Source of the DNA: Alphaproteobacteria bacterium
GTDB lineage: Bacteria > Pseudomonadota > Alphaproteobacteria > UBA6615
NCBI GenBank assembly: GCA_039980135.1
Contig: JBDXCV010000003.1
Coordinates: forward strand, 248,001-312,000
Direction: 5' to 3'
Length of the DNA stretch: 64,000 nucleotides
Below, in pieces: positions 1 to 8,977 of this stretch (position 1 is the first letter of the stretch; each line of letters begins with the position of its first letter). The notes under the pieces were generated by a model. That model was not told the origin of the DNA. It saw only the letters and a program-made list of their open reading frames with translations, and ran no database searches. A program made the translations under genes and the position numbers.

Positions 1-103
1 CCAGCGCGAGCCGCTGCCGGGTCGGGCGCAGGCCCGCCGCCTTCAACCGCCGCAGCGCATCGGCATAGGGCCGCTCTTGGGTATCATCATGTGCGTCACT
101 CAT
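1..103 (-). CDS. irr: Irr/Fur-family transcriptional regulator, N-terminal fragment
   Basis: Only the first 34 codons lie in the window; the rest runs off the left edge. Translation from the ATG at 103 gives an acidic, polar leader followed by the stretch LRRLKAAGLRPTRQRLAL. The AGLRPTRQR part is the characteristic beginning of the Fur-family winged helix and matches the Irr subgroup particularly well. Irr is a haem-responsive regulator of iron genes in alphaproteobacteria. Its usual neighbour is a divergent fabA-fabB-fabI operon, which here begins 6.2 kb away on the other strand. The gene could instead be another Fur-type regulator, because the metal- and haem-binding parts are not visible. 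Confidence 0.75.
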   Translation of the reverse strand, partial: MSDAHDDTQERPYADALRRLKAAGLRPTRQRLAL

Positions 104-105
104 GG

Positions 106-118
106 ACCCAATATGGGT
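106..118. promoter_or_regulatory. 13-bp perfect palindrome at the irr start
   Basis: ACCCA-ATA-TGGGT is a perfect inverted repeat ending 3 bases upstream of the irr start codon. Its position would suit an autoregulatory operator or an mRNA structure over the ribosome binding site. No known binding consensus was recognised, and a short palindrome can arise by chance. Confidence 0.35.
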
Positions 119-223
119 TTTTCACGTGATATGTAAAGAGGAATGTTTCGAAGAAAACGTATAACGCACTATAAATCATGGATGTTTCACTAAACCGATT
201 TGTCTGCCGAAAGATAGTCCGGC

Positions 224-1564
224 CTAGTACGCCAGTAGGTTTTCCCGGAGAGTGGAGCCCGTGTACTGGGTTCGATAGCGGCCCCGCCGCTGAAGTTCCG
301 GAACGACATAGTCGGCAAATTCTTCGAAACAGCCCGGCGTATAGGTTGCAGCCAGCATGAAGCCGTCCGCGCCTCCTTCATCGAGATAGTACTCCATCTG
401 ATCGGCAATATCCTTTGCCGTCCCGACCGCCACAGGCATCCCCATCCCCTGCGCATATATCAACGCGGCCTCTTTTACCGTCACGGGCACCTTCCCGGCA
501 GGATCCTTCGCATAAAGGATCGATTCAAAAAGGCCCTGAATACCCGGCACTTCGATATTCTGAACATGGTCGTCCAAATCAAAGGAGGAGAAATCGAGTC
601 CAAAGTGACCCGAAATCCATGCCAGGGCACCTTCGAGGGGAACGCAGGACTTGATCCTGTCGTACTTTTCTTCCGCTTCGGATTTCGTATCGGCAACGAC
701 CGTCTGCATGCCGTAGATGAGCTTCACGCTGCCTTCGGGGCGCTCGAATTTTGATTCCAGTCGATTGTTGATATCGTCAGCATAGGCACGCATCCGTTCC
801 ACACCAGGGTGAACTGCAAAAATGGCCTCCGCGTGCTTCGCGGCGAAGTCCCGTCCGCGGTCCGAAGAACCCGCCTGCCAGACCACCGGACGTTTTTGCG
901 GCGACGGCGCACAGAAGTGTCGGCCGCGACATTTGAAGTACTGCCCATCGTGATCGACGATCCGCACCTTGTCGGGATCCGCATAGATACCGGATTCCTT
1001 GTCGGCGAGAATTGCGTCATCGTCCCACGAATCCCAGAGTTCGTAGCAAACCTCCATATACTCTTCCATGCGCTCATAACGTTCCGCGCGCGGCACCATA
1101 TCTTCATATCCGTAGGCTTCCCACTCGCTCTTGGAATAGGAACTGACCACGTTCCAGGCGACCCTGCCATCGGAGAGATGATCGAGACTGGAAAGCAGAC
1201 GACACATTGAATAGGGATGTACGAACATCGTCGAAAGCGTCACGCCAACCCCGAGATGCTTCGTTGCACCGGTGATAATCGGAACGATTGTCGACGGCTC
1301 GTGCGTCGGACACTGAACAGCGTACCGGACGATGGCATCCGAAGTGTTCTTATGGGTCGTGTAGGGCGCGAGTTCATCCGCGATGAACATCGCGTCGAAC
1401 AATCCGCGCTCCATGGTCCGCGCCATATGTTGCCAGTATTCCGGCCGTGAAAAGTGATAGCCGATCTTGTCGCGCGTATTGCGCCACATGCCGGTGGCAT
1501 GACTATTGACTCCGTGCTGGATGAATCCGAGCAAATGCGCTTTCTTCTTCTGGGACGAGGGCAT
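224..1564 (-). CDS. NtaA/SnaA/DszA-type FMN-dependent monooxygenase
   Basis: This 446-residue luciferase-like (LLM) TIM-barrel flavoprotein uses reduced FMN supplied by a separate reductase. The family hallmark PVVWQAGSSDRGRDFAA lies near residues 226-242, and VAWNVVSS near 135-142 also fits. Length is typical for the nitrilotriacetate/dibenzothiophene-sulfone monooxygenase group. Its start codon directly abuts the stop of the next upstream gene, another LLM enzyme, so the two are surely co-transcribed. With the symporter and LysR gene they look like an uptake-and-oxidation unit for a small organic compound. The substrate cannot be read from sequence, and no flavin reductase gene is seen in the window. 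Confidence 0.88.
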   Translation of the reverse strand: MPSSQKKKAHLLGFIQHGVNSHATGMWRNTRDKIGYHFSRPEYWQHMARTMERGLFDAMFIADELAPYTTHKNTSDAIVRYAVQCPTHEPSTIVPIITGATKHLGVGVTLSTMFVHPYSMCRLLSSLDHLSDGRVAWNVVSSYSKSEWEAYGYEDMVPRAERYERMEEYMEVCYELWDSWDDDAILADKESGIYADPDKVRIVDHDGQYFKCRGRHFCAPSPQKRPVVWQAGSSDRGRDFAAKHAEAIFAVHPGVERMRAYADDINNRLESKFERPEGSVKLIYGMQTVVADTKSEAEEKYDRIKSCVPLEGALAWISGHFGLDFSSFDLDDHVQNIEVPGIQGLFESILYAKDPAGKVPVTVKEAALIYAQGMGMPVAVGTAKDIADQMEYYLDEGGADGFMLAATYTPGCFEEFADYVVPELQRRGRYRTQYTGSTLRENLLAY

Positions 1565-2710
1565 TCATGTCTCCTTAGTGGGACGGGACTTTGTGTCAGG
1601 GGATAAATTCGACCTTCCGGGCATGGGATCGCGGCCCGCAACATGCCGGAAGGCGTCCACGCGTTCCGCGAGTTCAACGCGAAGCGGACGTATGACCTGT
1701 TTCATGAATGGCCCGGCATCGCGCATCGGGTCGTCAAACTGGCAAACGATGGTGTCCACACCGAGTTCGGCAAGCTCGACCAGGCGTTCACGTACATCTT
1801 CAAAACTGCCGATCAGGCCGGCATCGAAACCCGAGTTGGAATCGACCATCTGGAGATCGTTCAAGCCCGCCCAGGCCGAAGAATCCGATTCCTCCATGAC
1901 GTCCCGAAAAAAGGCGATTTTCTCTATATCTCTGTTTTCAATCACCATTTCGCGGCGCCGAAGCGCCTGGTCACGTGTCTCGGCGGCAATCACGTAGGCG
2001 TTGAGGGCGATCGAGACCGTGCGGTTCCATTGCCGGGTGACTTGCTGCACCGATCCGATATGCCGGACGAGCGCATCGTCCGACATGCCATTGAGGAAAA
2101 GGTGCCCGCACCATTCCGCAGCCAACCGGGTCGCTTCGGCAGAATGTCCGCTGGCCCAAATTTCCGGGAATGCATCCACGTCCAGCCCGTAGGATGGCCG
2201 CGAATAGGCACCCCTGTCTCCCGCCAGCTCGTCACTTTCAGCCGGGCGCGCGGCGGGCGGGTTGAAAAAACCGCCAAACGCCTGAAGAAATGATTCAGCC
2301 CGGCGATAACGCTTTGCATGATCCAGCCATTCGACGCCGGACAGGTCAAACTCCTGTCGCCACCACCCGCAGACCACATTCATCCCGAGGCGCCGCCCGG
2401 CAATCCGGGTCAGCGTGTCGATCATGCGCGCAACCAGCAAGGGGGAGCGGAAACCCGGTTTCACGGCGCCGACAAGATTGATATGCGAAGTGCCGGCAGC
2501 GATCGCAGCCAGCAACGTCCAGGCGTCCGCGACGGATTCCTGTGGACCATGAATGCAGTTCAGAAGGTTTTCGGACGCATACAGAAAATCGAAGTCCATG
2601 GCCTCTGCCTGCTGCGCGATTGCGAGGCAGGCAGAAACATCAGGTTCGGCGGGCTGATCGATTGTTCTCAGCCAACCACCATAGACCGGCAACCAAATAC
2701 CTATTCGCAC
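1565..2710 (-). CDS. LLM-class flavin-dependent monooxygenase, SsuD/SfnG-like
   Basis: The 381-residue protein begins with a first barrel strand typical of luciferase-like monooxygenases (MRIGIWLPVYGG). It carries the SsuD-type segment GRRLGMNVVCGWW at about 105-117, followed by LDHAKRYRRAESF, which matches the conserved HA-RY motif of alkanesulfonate and dimethylsulfone monooxygenases. Such enzymes oxidise small substrates, often cleaving C-S bonds, with FMNH2 and O2. It is translated just before, and abuts, the NtaA-type gene. Oxidation of an organosulfur compound is a reasonable guess but remains inference; related LLM enzymes act on amines, pyrimidines and other compounds. Confidence 0.85.
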   Translation of the reverse strand: MRIGIWLPVYGGWLRTIDQPAEPDVSACLAIAQQAEAMDFDFLYASENLLNCIHGPQESVADAWTLLAAIAAGTSHINLVGAVKPGFRSPLLVARMIDTLTRIAGRRLGMNVVCGWWRQEFDLSGVEWLDHAKRYRRAESFLQAFGGFFNPPAARPAESDELAGDRGAYSRPSYGLDVDAFPEIWASGHSAEATRLAAEWCGHLFLNGMSDDALVRHIGSVQQVTRQWNRTVSIALNAYVIAAETRDQALRRREMVIENRDIEKIAFFRDVMEESDSSAWAGLNDLQMVDSNSGFDAGLIGSFEDVRERLVELAELGVDTIVCQFDDPMRDAGPFMKQVIRPLRVELAERVDAFRHVAGRDPMPGRSNLSPDTKSRPTKET

Positions 2711-2738
2711 GCCAGCGACTCCCGGTATCCGTCACCGT

Positions 2739-3053
2739 CTAGTCGAGGGCCTTCACCGAGGTCCGTTCCATGAAGAACGCAATGCCGTTTACGGCGGCGG
2801 TCACAATAGCGAGGGCGGGGCCGACATAGATGAAGGCCGGAAACACGCCGACCAAACCAATTATGGCCGAGGCGGCCACCACGGCCGCAGCAATCTGCCA
2901 GCCGAATGACTGGACATCACCGTGTTCGTCTATCTCCATGCCGGCAGTGTCGTAGGTGGCCATGGCCGTCTTCGCCCCACGCGCATATCCGACAACAAAC
3001 AGCGCGGTCGCGGCGACCGCGGAAAACAGGAAAACAAGTTCAATGGTGCTCAT
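2739..3053 (-). CDS. small membrane protein next to the symporter
   Basis: This 104-residue protein has a hydrophobic helix at about 4-24, a short polar loop rich in Asp/Glu (about 37-49), and a long hydrophobic stretch at about 54-94 that can form two helices. I do not recognise the family. It lies between the SSS symporter and the monooxygenases on the same strand, with about 95 bases to the symporter and 28 to the next gene. Some SSS carriers have small companion membrane proteins (for example DUF4212 and DUF997), and position suggests a similar accessory role. No motif of those families was recognised, so the role is unproven. Confidence 0.65.
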   Translation of the reverse strand: MSTIELVFLFSAVAATALFVVGYARGAKTAMATYDTAGMEIDEHGDVQSFGWQIAAAVVAASAIIGLVGVFPAFIYVGPALAIVTAAVNGIAFFMERTSVKALD

Positions 3054-3147
3054 AATCAGGCTCTCTTTCTAATCGTCAGGAGTTGATCCGCCCTGGCCTC
3101 TGCTGGACGGTCGGGGGAACCTCCCGCCCGGCAGGACCAGGGTTTTC

Positions 3148-4662
3148 TCAGGCCGTGGCACTTTCCGTTGTCACGATTGGGTCTTCTTCTTCCAGCGCTA
3201 CATCACCCGTGAGAGTGTCCATGTTGAAAGTCTCGTTCTTGAGAAGGCCCGTAACGATGACAGCCGCGCCACTGATGCCCAGGATCGACAATGTGCCCAC
3301 GAGTTCTCCGTACATGGACCGCAGGGGCATCCCGATCAGAATGGCGAGACAAATACCGCCGACGAATCCCACCGTGGTCGTCCGTGACCAGAGAATCGCG
3401 AGGACCAACGGCAAAAGAATCGACGTTTTCAGCGCATAGGTCGTCAGGACCAGCGACGTGAAGTCGACCCCGGAGAGAACTATGATTGCCGAGACCACAC
3501 CGCCGGCAAACATCGACAGCTTGGTGATGTAGAACAGCTTTGATTCGGCCACGTTCGGCGTGAACCGCTTGACGATATCGACCGCCACAATGGACGACAA
3601 AGCCGAACTCGCACCGTCGATCGTGGAATAGCAGGCCGCCAGAATCGCCAGCACATAGGCGATGACCAGGACCGTCGGCAAACCGATATGGCTCACGACA
3701 TAAGGACCGACGGCAACGATATCGCCGCCCACATCCGCTGCACTGAGGCCGAAACCCAGCGCAACCAGGCCCAGCATGCCGAGACAGATCGGGATCGGAT
3801 AAAACAACGCGCCGGCCCATAAGAATGTCCGGCCCACCTGGTTGGGGCGAATCGCCCAGACCTTCTGCCAGAAGGTTTGATCCGCCACAGTCGCGGCCAG
3901 AAGACCGAACGCGAGCGTGATGCCGAACCCGGCCGCGGCGTCTGCCTCGAAGATCGACAGGTTGCTCGAATCCGACGCCTTCACCGCGTTGAATACCGTG
4001 GTGGCACCGCCATCGATCATGCCGAATACAAACACCACAACCAGTGCAGCCGGTACGGTAATCATCCATGTGTTGATCGTCCCCGTCATCACGCTGGTCC
4101 ACAGACCCCCGAAATACGAGTAGGCGAGCACAACCACGACGGTCAGGATCGTCGCCACCTTCCAGTCGATCGGGAAGACCGTCGACATGACGACGGAGGT
4201 GCCCTTCAGGTTGATAAGAATTTCCAGCAGGATTCCAAAGATCATCGTGACCGTCACGACGCCCGCCGCAACGTTGGAATGATTGAACCGATTGAAGGCA
4301 AATTCGCTGATCGTGTAGCCATTCGGCATCTTCTTGCGAAGAATTTTGGCGAGCGGCACCACGGCCATTACAGCCAATCCGTTCGGTACGACAAACCAGA
4401 ACAAGCCCGAAAGACCCCACTGAAAGGTCATCGCGGTACTCATCATCACCGCCATCGCCCAGGTCCAGACCGAGATCACGGAACCCACGCCAAAGCCAAG
4501 GCCGACGCGACGATTCGAGATGATGAAATCGTGAGTGTTCCGCACGAGTTTATTCCGGATGACATACGCAATCACCAGGAAGACGATGCCCGTTCCCACC
4601 ATGAGAACGAGACCCAGCCCCAACGTCATATCCGCCGAAGGAATCAATGCCGACTTGTCCAT
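3148..4662 (-). CDS. sodium:solute symporter (SSS family)
   Basis: This is an integral membrane carrier of 504 residues with about 13 hydrophobic segments, the usual size and profile for the SSS family (PutP/PanF/urea transporter-like). It imports a small solute with Na+. The ATG at 4662 is preferred because GGAG lies 8 bases upstream; a GTG three codons earlier overlaps that ribosome binding site. It is probably the first gene of the operon leading to the small membrane protein and both monooxygenases, and it diverges from the LysR gene. The transported compound is presumably the monooxygenase substrate, which is inference from position. Confidence 0.88.
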   Translation of the reverse strand: MDKSALIPSADMTLGLGLVLMVGTGIVFLVIAYVIRNKLVRNTHDFIISNRRVGLGFGVGSVISVWTWAMAVMMSTAMTFQWGLSGLFWFVVPNGLAVMAVVPLAKILRKKMPNGYTISEFAFNRFNHSNVAAGVVTVTMIFGILLEILINLKGTSVVMSTVFPIDWKVATILTVVVVLAYSYFGGLWTSVMTGTINTWMITVPAALVVVFVFGMIDGGATTVFNAVKASDSSNLSIFEADAAAGFGITLAFGLLAATVADQTFWQKVWAIRPNQVGRTFLWAGALFYPIPICLGMLGLVALGFGLSAADVGGDIVAVGPYVVSHIGLPTVLVIAYVLAILAACYSTIDGASSALSSIVAVDIVKRFTPNVAESKLFYITKLSMFAGGVVSAIIVLSGVDFTSLVLTTYALKTSILLPLVLAILWSRTTTVGFVGGICLAILIGMPLRSMYGELVGTLSILGISGAAVIVTGLLKNETFNMDTLTGDVALEEEDPIVTTESATA

Positions 4663-5235
4663 GAACAGCACTCCTTGTTCTTGCGCAAACAGCGCAATTG
4701 AAACGGCGCCACCCCGAAACGGGATTTCTGCGCCCTACAAGGAAGATTGCGAATTACATGCCATGTGAAGTGAGTCGACTGTCATCGCCCGATATTTAGC
4801 CACAACGACCGGTCGATGCTCTTTCATGCAGCAACGCGCCGGTTCTGGAACATCCAACCGGCCGTCATTCATCAGTTTGATTAATGCATCGAGCGGGGTG
4901 TTTATGAATGAGCCGACCTCCACCACCCTTCCATCTCGACTCATAAGTTTGATTAATTCGAGATAAGAATTATGCACAACTGTTTTGCAGTGCAGCATTC
5001 GAGAAGTGCACTTCATGATTCGGGCCGGCATTCAACACCCACGCGAAGCTGCGCGTGATAGACGGAAACGGCCGGATTTTCGGTCGCTTTCACGGCATAC
5101 GACCGCTTCCGGGAACGCTGGCATGGAACTTGCTGATTTTATACTAACCGCTGCGGCAGGCCGTTCATTTGCCCCGGCAATGGAAATGTAGACAGGGTCT
5201 TCATTGATCCGCGCGAACTGCGGCACGACGACGAC
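4663..5235. promoter_or_regulatory. divergent intergenic region between symporter and lysR, with repeats
   Basis: This 573-bp stretch separates two divergent genes and holds no convincing gene. It contains an inverted repeat ATCTCGA-N18-TCGAGAT (4933-4939 and 4958-4964). A 12-base direct repeat AGTTTGATTAAT occurs at 4874-4885 and 4946-4957, exactly 72 bp apart; the second copy lies inside the inverted repeat. The area is more AT-rich than the flanking genes. LysR regulators normally bind dyads in such divergent promoters, so these are candidate operator sites. Confidence 0.5.
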
Positions 5236-6132
5236 ATGACGCTCGAACAGCTGAAGATATTTCTTGAAGCAGCCAGATACGGCAGCTTCACGCTTGCTGC
5301 GCAGCGCCTGGGCATAACCCAATCTGCCGTGAGCAGTTGCATCCGAAAACTGGAAACCGAACTTGAGTTGCCGCTGTTCGAGCGGCAAGGACGCCGGGTC
5401 GTCGGCACGGAGGCCGGACAGATCCTCCTGGGCGAGGCCGAGCGGATCATTGGTGATGTGGACCTCATGATCCGACGCGTCGAAAGTTTCCGCGATTCGG
5501 GGCGGACGCGGATGATCATTGCCTGCACCCGCAATGCCTATGACCACTGGATGCCCCGCATTCTGTCTCAGATGGACGATACGACCGAGTTCGACAACAT
5601 CGACATCATATCCGGAACGCGGCACGAGGTTTCCGCTTGGGTGATGCGCGGCACCGCCGATGCAGGGGTGAGCGAGAGCACGCCGGGACACGCAGAGTTT
5701 AGCTACTTCAGTGTGTTCGAAGACGCGATGTTGCTTTGTGCGACCCAAGATTGTGCGAGCACACTTGATCTGCCTCCGGACGGCACGGCTTCGAATTATG
5801 ATGTTCCGGCGGTTTGGGAGTCAGGCACGGATCTGGAATCGTTTGCCAACAATGTACTGAACCCGCTTTCGGATGAGCGGCAATCGGCCGTGCCGTCCGG
5901 ACTGACGCTCCACTCAACCGCTGCGGTACTCTCCGTGATCGAAAGTGGCCGGTTTCCCGGCGTTGTGCCCCAACGCGCAGCGCAGCGGCTGATCGAAAAC
6001 GGAAAGCTGATCCGCCTTACCCGCACCGCGGTTCCCATCTCCTACTGGATGTTTTCCCTGAAGCATAAGGGGATCGAGAAATTCGCAGCCCAAGTGGCAC
6101 ATACGGCACAAGAAATCGACGCCGGCGCCTAA
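5236..6132 (+). CDS. LysR-family transcriptional regulator
   Basis: This 298-residue protein has the standard LysR arrangement. A winged-helix domain occupies about residues 1-60 (MTLEQLKIFLEAARYGSFTL, then the recognition region ITQSAVSSCIRKLE), followed by a two-lobed effector-binding domain. Length is typical. It is divergent from the symporter/monooxygenase operon, the usual position of a LysR activator relative to its target. Binding a substrate or intermediate of that pathway would control the operon. A short terminator hairpin follows the gene, separating it from fabA. Confidence 0.93.
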   Translation: MTLEQLKIFLEAARYGSFTLAAQRLGITQSAVSSCIRKLETELELPLFERQGRRVVGTEAGQILLGEAERIIGDVDLMIRRVESFRDSGRTRMIIACTRNAYDHWMPRILSQMDDTTEFDNIDIISGTRHEVSAWVMRGTADAGVSESTPGHAEFSYFSVFEDAMLLCATQDCASTLDLPPDGTASNYDVPAVWESGTDLESFANNVLNPLSDERQSAVPSGLTLHSTAAVLSVIESGRFPGVVPQRAAQRLIENGKLIRLTRTAVPISYWMFSLKHKGIEKFAAQVAHTAQEIDAGA

Positions 6133-6163
6133 CTGTCTCAACCACATCTCAGTCCCGATAAGT

Positions 6164-6184
6164 GGCGGAATGACCGCCCTTTTC
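6164..6184 (+). terminator. terminator hairpin after the lysR gene
   Basis: GGCGG-AATGA-CCGCC followed by CTTTTCCC gives a five-pair GC stem with a short T-rich tail, 31 bases after the lysR stop codon. The stem is short, so efficiency is uncertain. It would insulate fabA from the regulator transcript. Confidence 0.45.
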
Positions 6185-6311
6185 CCTGCTGGACAAGGCA
6201 GGAGGGGCAGAAATATGGTTCCGAATACGGCGCGTAAATTGCGGACAGTTCGGGGAACAACTGTTAGAACGGGCCAAGTTCCACATTCAGAGCGTTAGAA
6301 GCGAAACCGGC

Positions 6312-6833
6312 ATGAATGATTTCACCCAGAAATCCAGTTTCTCCTACGAAGACCTCATCCAGTGCGGACATGGCGAGTTGTTCGGGCCGGGCAATGCGCA
6401 ATTACCCCTGCCACCGATGCTCATGTTCGACCGCATCACCGAGATTTCCGATGATGGCGGCGCCCACGGCAAGGGCCTGATCACCGCCGAGCTCGATATA
6501 AAGCCGGCGCTGTGGTTCTACGAATGCCATTTCGAGGGCGACCCCATTATGCCGGGCTGCCTGGGTCTCGACGCGCTCTGGCAGCTGCTCGGCTTCTTCC
6601 TCGGCTGGCAGGGCCTGCCGGGCCCGGGCCGCGCGCTGGGCGTCGGCGAGGTCAAATTCGCCGGCGAGGTAAAACCGGAAGGCAAGCTTCTGCGCTATCA
6701 GATCGACGTCAAGAAGGTCATCAAGCGCGGTGTGGCGCTGGCCATCGCCGACGGACTGGCCGAACTCGACGGCGAAACGGTGTACACCACGGCCGGTCTC
6801 AAGGTCGGGCTGTTCCCGCCGAGCAAGGAGTAG
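6312..6833 (+). CDS. fabA: 3-hydroxydecanoyl-ACP dehydratase/isomerase FabA
   Basis: FabA dehydrates 3-hydroxydecanoyl-ACP and isomerises the trans-2 product to cis-3-decenoyl-ACP, the branch point to unsaturated fatty acids in anaerobic-type synthesis. The 173-residue protein has the hot-dog-fold signature with the catalytic His in [15 protein letters not shown] and the Asp in [13 protein letters not shown]. Length agrees with the family (about 170). fabB starts 4 bases after its stop, and fabI follows, forming the classic alphaproteobacterial operon. About 180 bases upstream hold the promoter; no confident -35/-10 pair was recognised. Confidence 0.97.
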   Translation: MNDFTQKSSFSYEDLIQCGHGELFGPGNAQLPLPPMLMFDRITEISDDGGAHGKGLITAELDIKPALWFYECHFEGDPIMPGCLGLDALWQLLGFFLGWQGLPGPGRALGVGEVKFAGEVKPEGKLLRYQIDVKKVIKRGVALAIADGLAELDGETVYTTAGLKVGLFPPSKE

Positions 6834-6837
6834 GCGC

Positions 6838-8073
6838 ATGAGCAACAACGGATTACGACGCGTCGCCGTCACCGGGCTGGGCATCGTCTCGCCGATCGGC
6901 GCCAACGCCGCCGAGGTGACCGACAGCCTGAAGGCCGGCCGCTCCGGCATCGTCCACTCGGACGTCTATGCCGAGATGGGCTTCCGCTCCCATGTACATG
7001 GCGCGCCGGACGTGGACTTCGACAACCATATCGACCGCAAGCTGCGCCGCTTCATGGGCGACGGCGCGGCCTATAACTATATCGCCATGGCCGAGGCCAT
7101 CGCCGATTCCGGCCTGACCGACGCCGACATCCACGACGAGCGTACGGGCCTGGTCATGGGTTCGGGCGGACCGTCCACATCGGCCATGGTCGAAGCGGCC
7201 GATACCGCGCGCGAGAAAAGCCCGAAACGCGTCGGCCCCTATGCCGTGCCCAAGGCCATGTGTTCGACCCTGTCGGCCAACATGTCCACCGCGTTCAAGA
7301 CGCGCGGCCTCAGCTACTCGATCAGCTCCGCCTGCTCGACCAGCGCCCACTGCATCGGCAACGGTGGCGAGCTCATCCAGATGGGCAAGCAGGACATCGT
7401 CTTTGCCGGCGGCGCGGAAGAGCTCCACTGGTCGCTCACCGTTCTGTTCGACGCGATGGGCGCGTTGTCGTCCAGATATAACGACACGCCCGGGCGCGCC
7501 TCGCGGCCCTACGACGTCAACCGCGACGGGTTCGTGATCGCCGGCGGCGCCGGCGTGGTGGTGCTCGAGGAGATGGAACGCGCGAAGGCACGCGGCGCGA
7601 AGATCTATGGCGAGCTCGTCGGCTACGGCGCGACGTCGGATGGCGTCGACATGGTCGCCCCGTCCGGCGAGGGCGCGGTGCGCTGCATGCGCATGGCGAC
7701 CGCCGGGCTGGGCAACCAGACCGTCGACTATATCAACGCCCACGGCACCTCGACCCCGGTCGGCGACATGATCGAGCTGGGGGCCATCAACGAGGTTTTC
7801 GGCGCGCAACGCCCGCATGTCGCCTCGACCAAGTCCCTGACCGGCCATTCCCAGGGGGCCACCGGCGCCCATGAGGCGATCTACTCGCTGTTGATGATGG
7901 AGCACGACTTCATCGCGGCTTCGGCGAATATCGAGGAACTCGATCCCGACGCCGGCGACGCCTTGATCGTCACCGAGCGGATCGACAATGCCGGGCTCAA
8001 CTGCGTGATGTCGAACAGCTTCGGCTTCGGCGGGACGAACGCCACGCTGGCCTTCCAGCGGCACGAGGGCTAG
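6838..8073 (+). CDS. fabB: 3-oxoacyl-ACP synthase I FabB
   Basis: FabB elongates the cis-3-decenoyl-ACP made by FabA, committing it to unsaturated fatty acids. The 411-residue thiolase-fold condensing enzyme has the nucleophile Cys166 in [12 protein letters not shown], His302 in [11 protein letters not shown], Lys332 in [11 protein letters not shown] and the second catalytic His337 in the same motif. The ATG at 6838, four bases after the fabA stop, begins the conserved [13 protein letters not shown] strand. An in-frame upstream extension would overlap fabA and looks spurious. Confidence 0.97.
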   Translation: MSNNGLRRVAVTGLGIVSPIGANAAEVTDSLKAGRSGIVHSDVYAEMGFRSHVHGAPDVDFDNHIDRKLRRFMGDGAAYNYIAMAEAIADSGLTDADIHDERTGLVMGSGGPSTSAMVEAADTAREKSPKRVGPYAVPKAMCSTLSANMSTAFKTRGLSYSISSACSTSAHCIGNGGELIQMGKQDIVFAGGAEELHWSLTVLFDAMGALSSRYNDTPGRASRPYDVNRDGFVIAGGAGVVVLEEMERAKARGAKIYGELVGYGATSDGVDMVAPSGEGAVRCMRMATAGLGNQTVDYINAHGTSTPVGDMIELGAINEVFGAQRPHVASTKSLTGHSQGATGAHEAIYSLLMMEHDFIAASANIEELDPDAGDALIVTERIDNAGLNCVMSNSFGFGGTNATLAFQRHEG

Positions 8074-8076
8074 CCC

Positions 8077-8955
8077 ATGGCCGACGCACACGCGCCCACG
8101 CCTGAACCCAGCCCCGCAACCCTGAAACAGGCCGACGCCATGGACGGACAACCCGCCACCGGAAGCCTGATGGCCGGCAAACGCGGCCTCATCATGGGGG
8201 TCGCCAACGACCATTCCATCGCCTGGGGGATCGCGCGCGCGGTCGCCGCACAGGGGGCGGACCTGGCCTTCACCTATCAGTCGGACTCGTTCGCGCGCCG
8301 GGTCGGCCCGCTGGCGGAATCCGTCGACGCCGCCGCCATGGTCCAGTGCGACGCGTCGGACACGAAGAGCCTCGATGCCGCCTTCAACGCCATCTCCGAC
8401 ACCTGGGACGGGATCGACTTCGTGGTCCACGCCATCGCCTACTCCGACAAGGAGGAACTCAAGGGCCGGTATGTGAACACGTCCCAGGAGAACTTCCTGC
8501 AGACCATGAACATCTCCTGTTACTCGTTCACGGCCGTGGCCCAGCGCGCCGCGGCACTGATGACCGACAGCGGATCGCTGCTGACGCTCACCTACCACGG
8601 CGCCCAGGCGGTCATGCCCAATTACAATGTCATGGGGGTCGCGAAAGCCGCGCTGGAAGCCAGCGTGCGTTATCTCGCCTCGGACCTCGGCCCGGACGGG
8701 CTGCGGGTCAACGCCATCTCGGCCGGCCCCATGCGCACCCTTGCCGGCTCCGCGGTCGGCTCCGCGCGGCAGGTCTACAACTACAACCGCGAGACCGCAC
8801 CGCTGCGGCGCAACGTCGTGCTCGACGATGTCGGCGGCGCGGGGCTTTATCTGCTGTCGGACCTGTCCAAGGCGGTCACGGGCGAGATCCACTATGTGGA
8901 TTGCGGCTTCAATACGGTCGGCATGCCCGACCCGGCGGCGCGAAACGGCGACTGA
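8077..8955 (+). CDS. fabI: enoyl-ACP reductase FabI
   Basis: FabI is the NADH-dependent enoyl-ACP reductase that completes each elongation cycle and is the target of triclosan-type inhibitors. The 292-residue protein is a short-chain dehydrogenase with the FabI-type spacing Tyr173, Tyr183 and Lys190 (Y-N-V-M-G-V-A-K), rather than the common YxxxK. The nucleotide-binding segment is GLIMGVANDHSIAWGIA at about 37-53. The first 31 residues are Pro/Ala-rich and unlike the family. The ATG at 8170 would give a standard-length enzyme, but the upstream ATG follows the fabB stop by 3 bases. A terminator hairpin follows. Confidence 0.95.
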   Translation: MADAHAPTPEPSPATLKQADAMDGQPATGSLMAGKRGLIMGVANDHSIAWGIARAVAAQGADLAFTYQSDSFARRVGPLAESVDAAAMVQCDASDTKSLDAAFNAISDTWDGIDFVVHAIAYSDKEELKGRYVNTSQENFLQTMNISCYSFTAVAQRAAALMTDSGSLLTLTYHGAQAVMPNYNVMGVAKAALEASVRYLASDLGPDGLRVNAISAGPMRTLAGSAVGSARQVYNYNRETAPLRRNVVLDDVGGAGLYLLSDLSKAVTGEIHYVDCGFNTVGMPDPAARNGD

Positions 8956-8977
8956 CGCACATCTGCAATAAACGCAT

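Noticed and set aside
4735-5031. 98-residue open frame on the minus strand in the symporter-lysR gap
   Set aside because: No recognisable domain, Cys/Met-rich scattered composition, and it covers the divergent promoter repeats; more likely non-coding.
6255-6270. GAAC-N8-GAAC upstream of fabA as an alphaproteobacterial SOS (LexA) box
   Set aside because: The known box is GAAC-N7-GAAC; the spacing here is one base too long, and fabA is not an SOS gene.
6853-8892. 679-residue minus-strand open frame opposite fabB-fabI
   Set aside because: Composition dominated by Gly/Arg/His/Val typical of an antisense shadow of GC-rich genes; fabB and fabI are certain on the plus strand.
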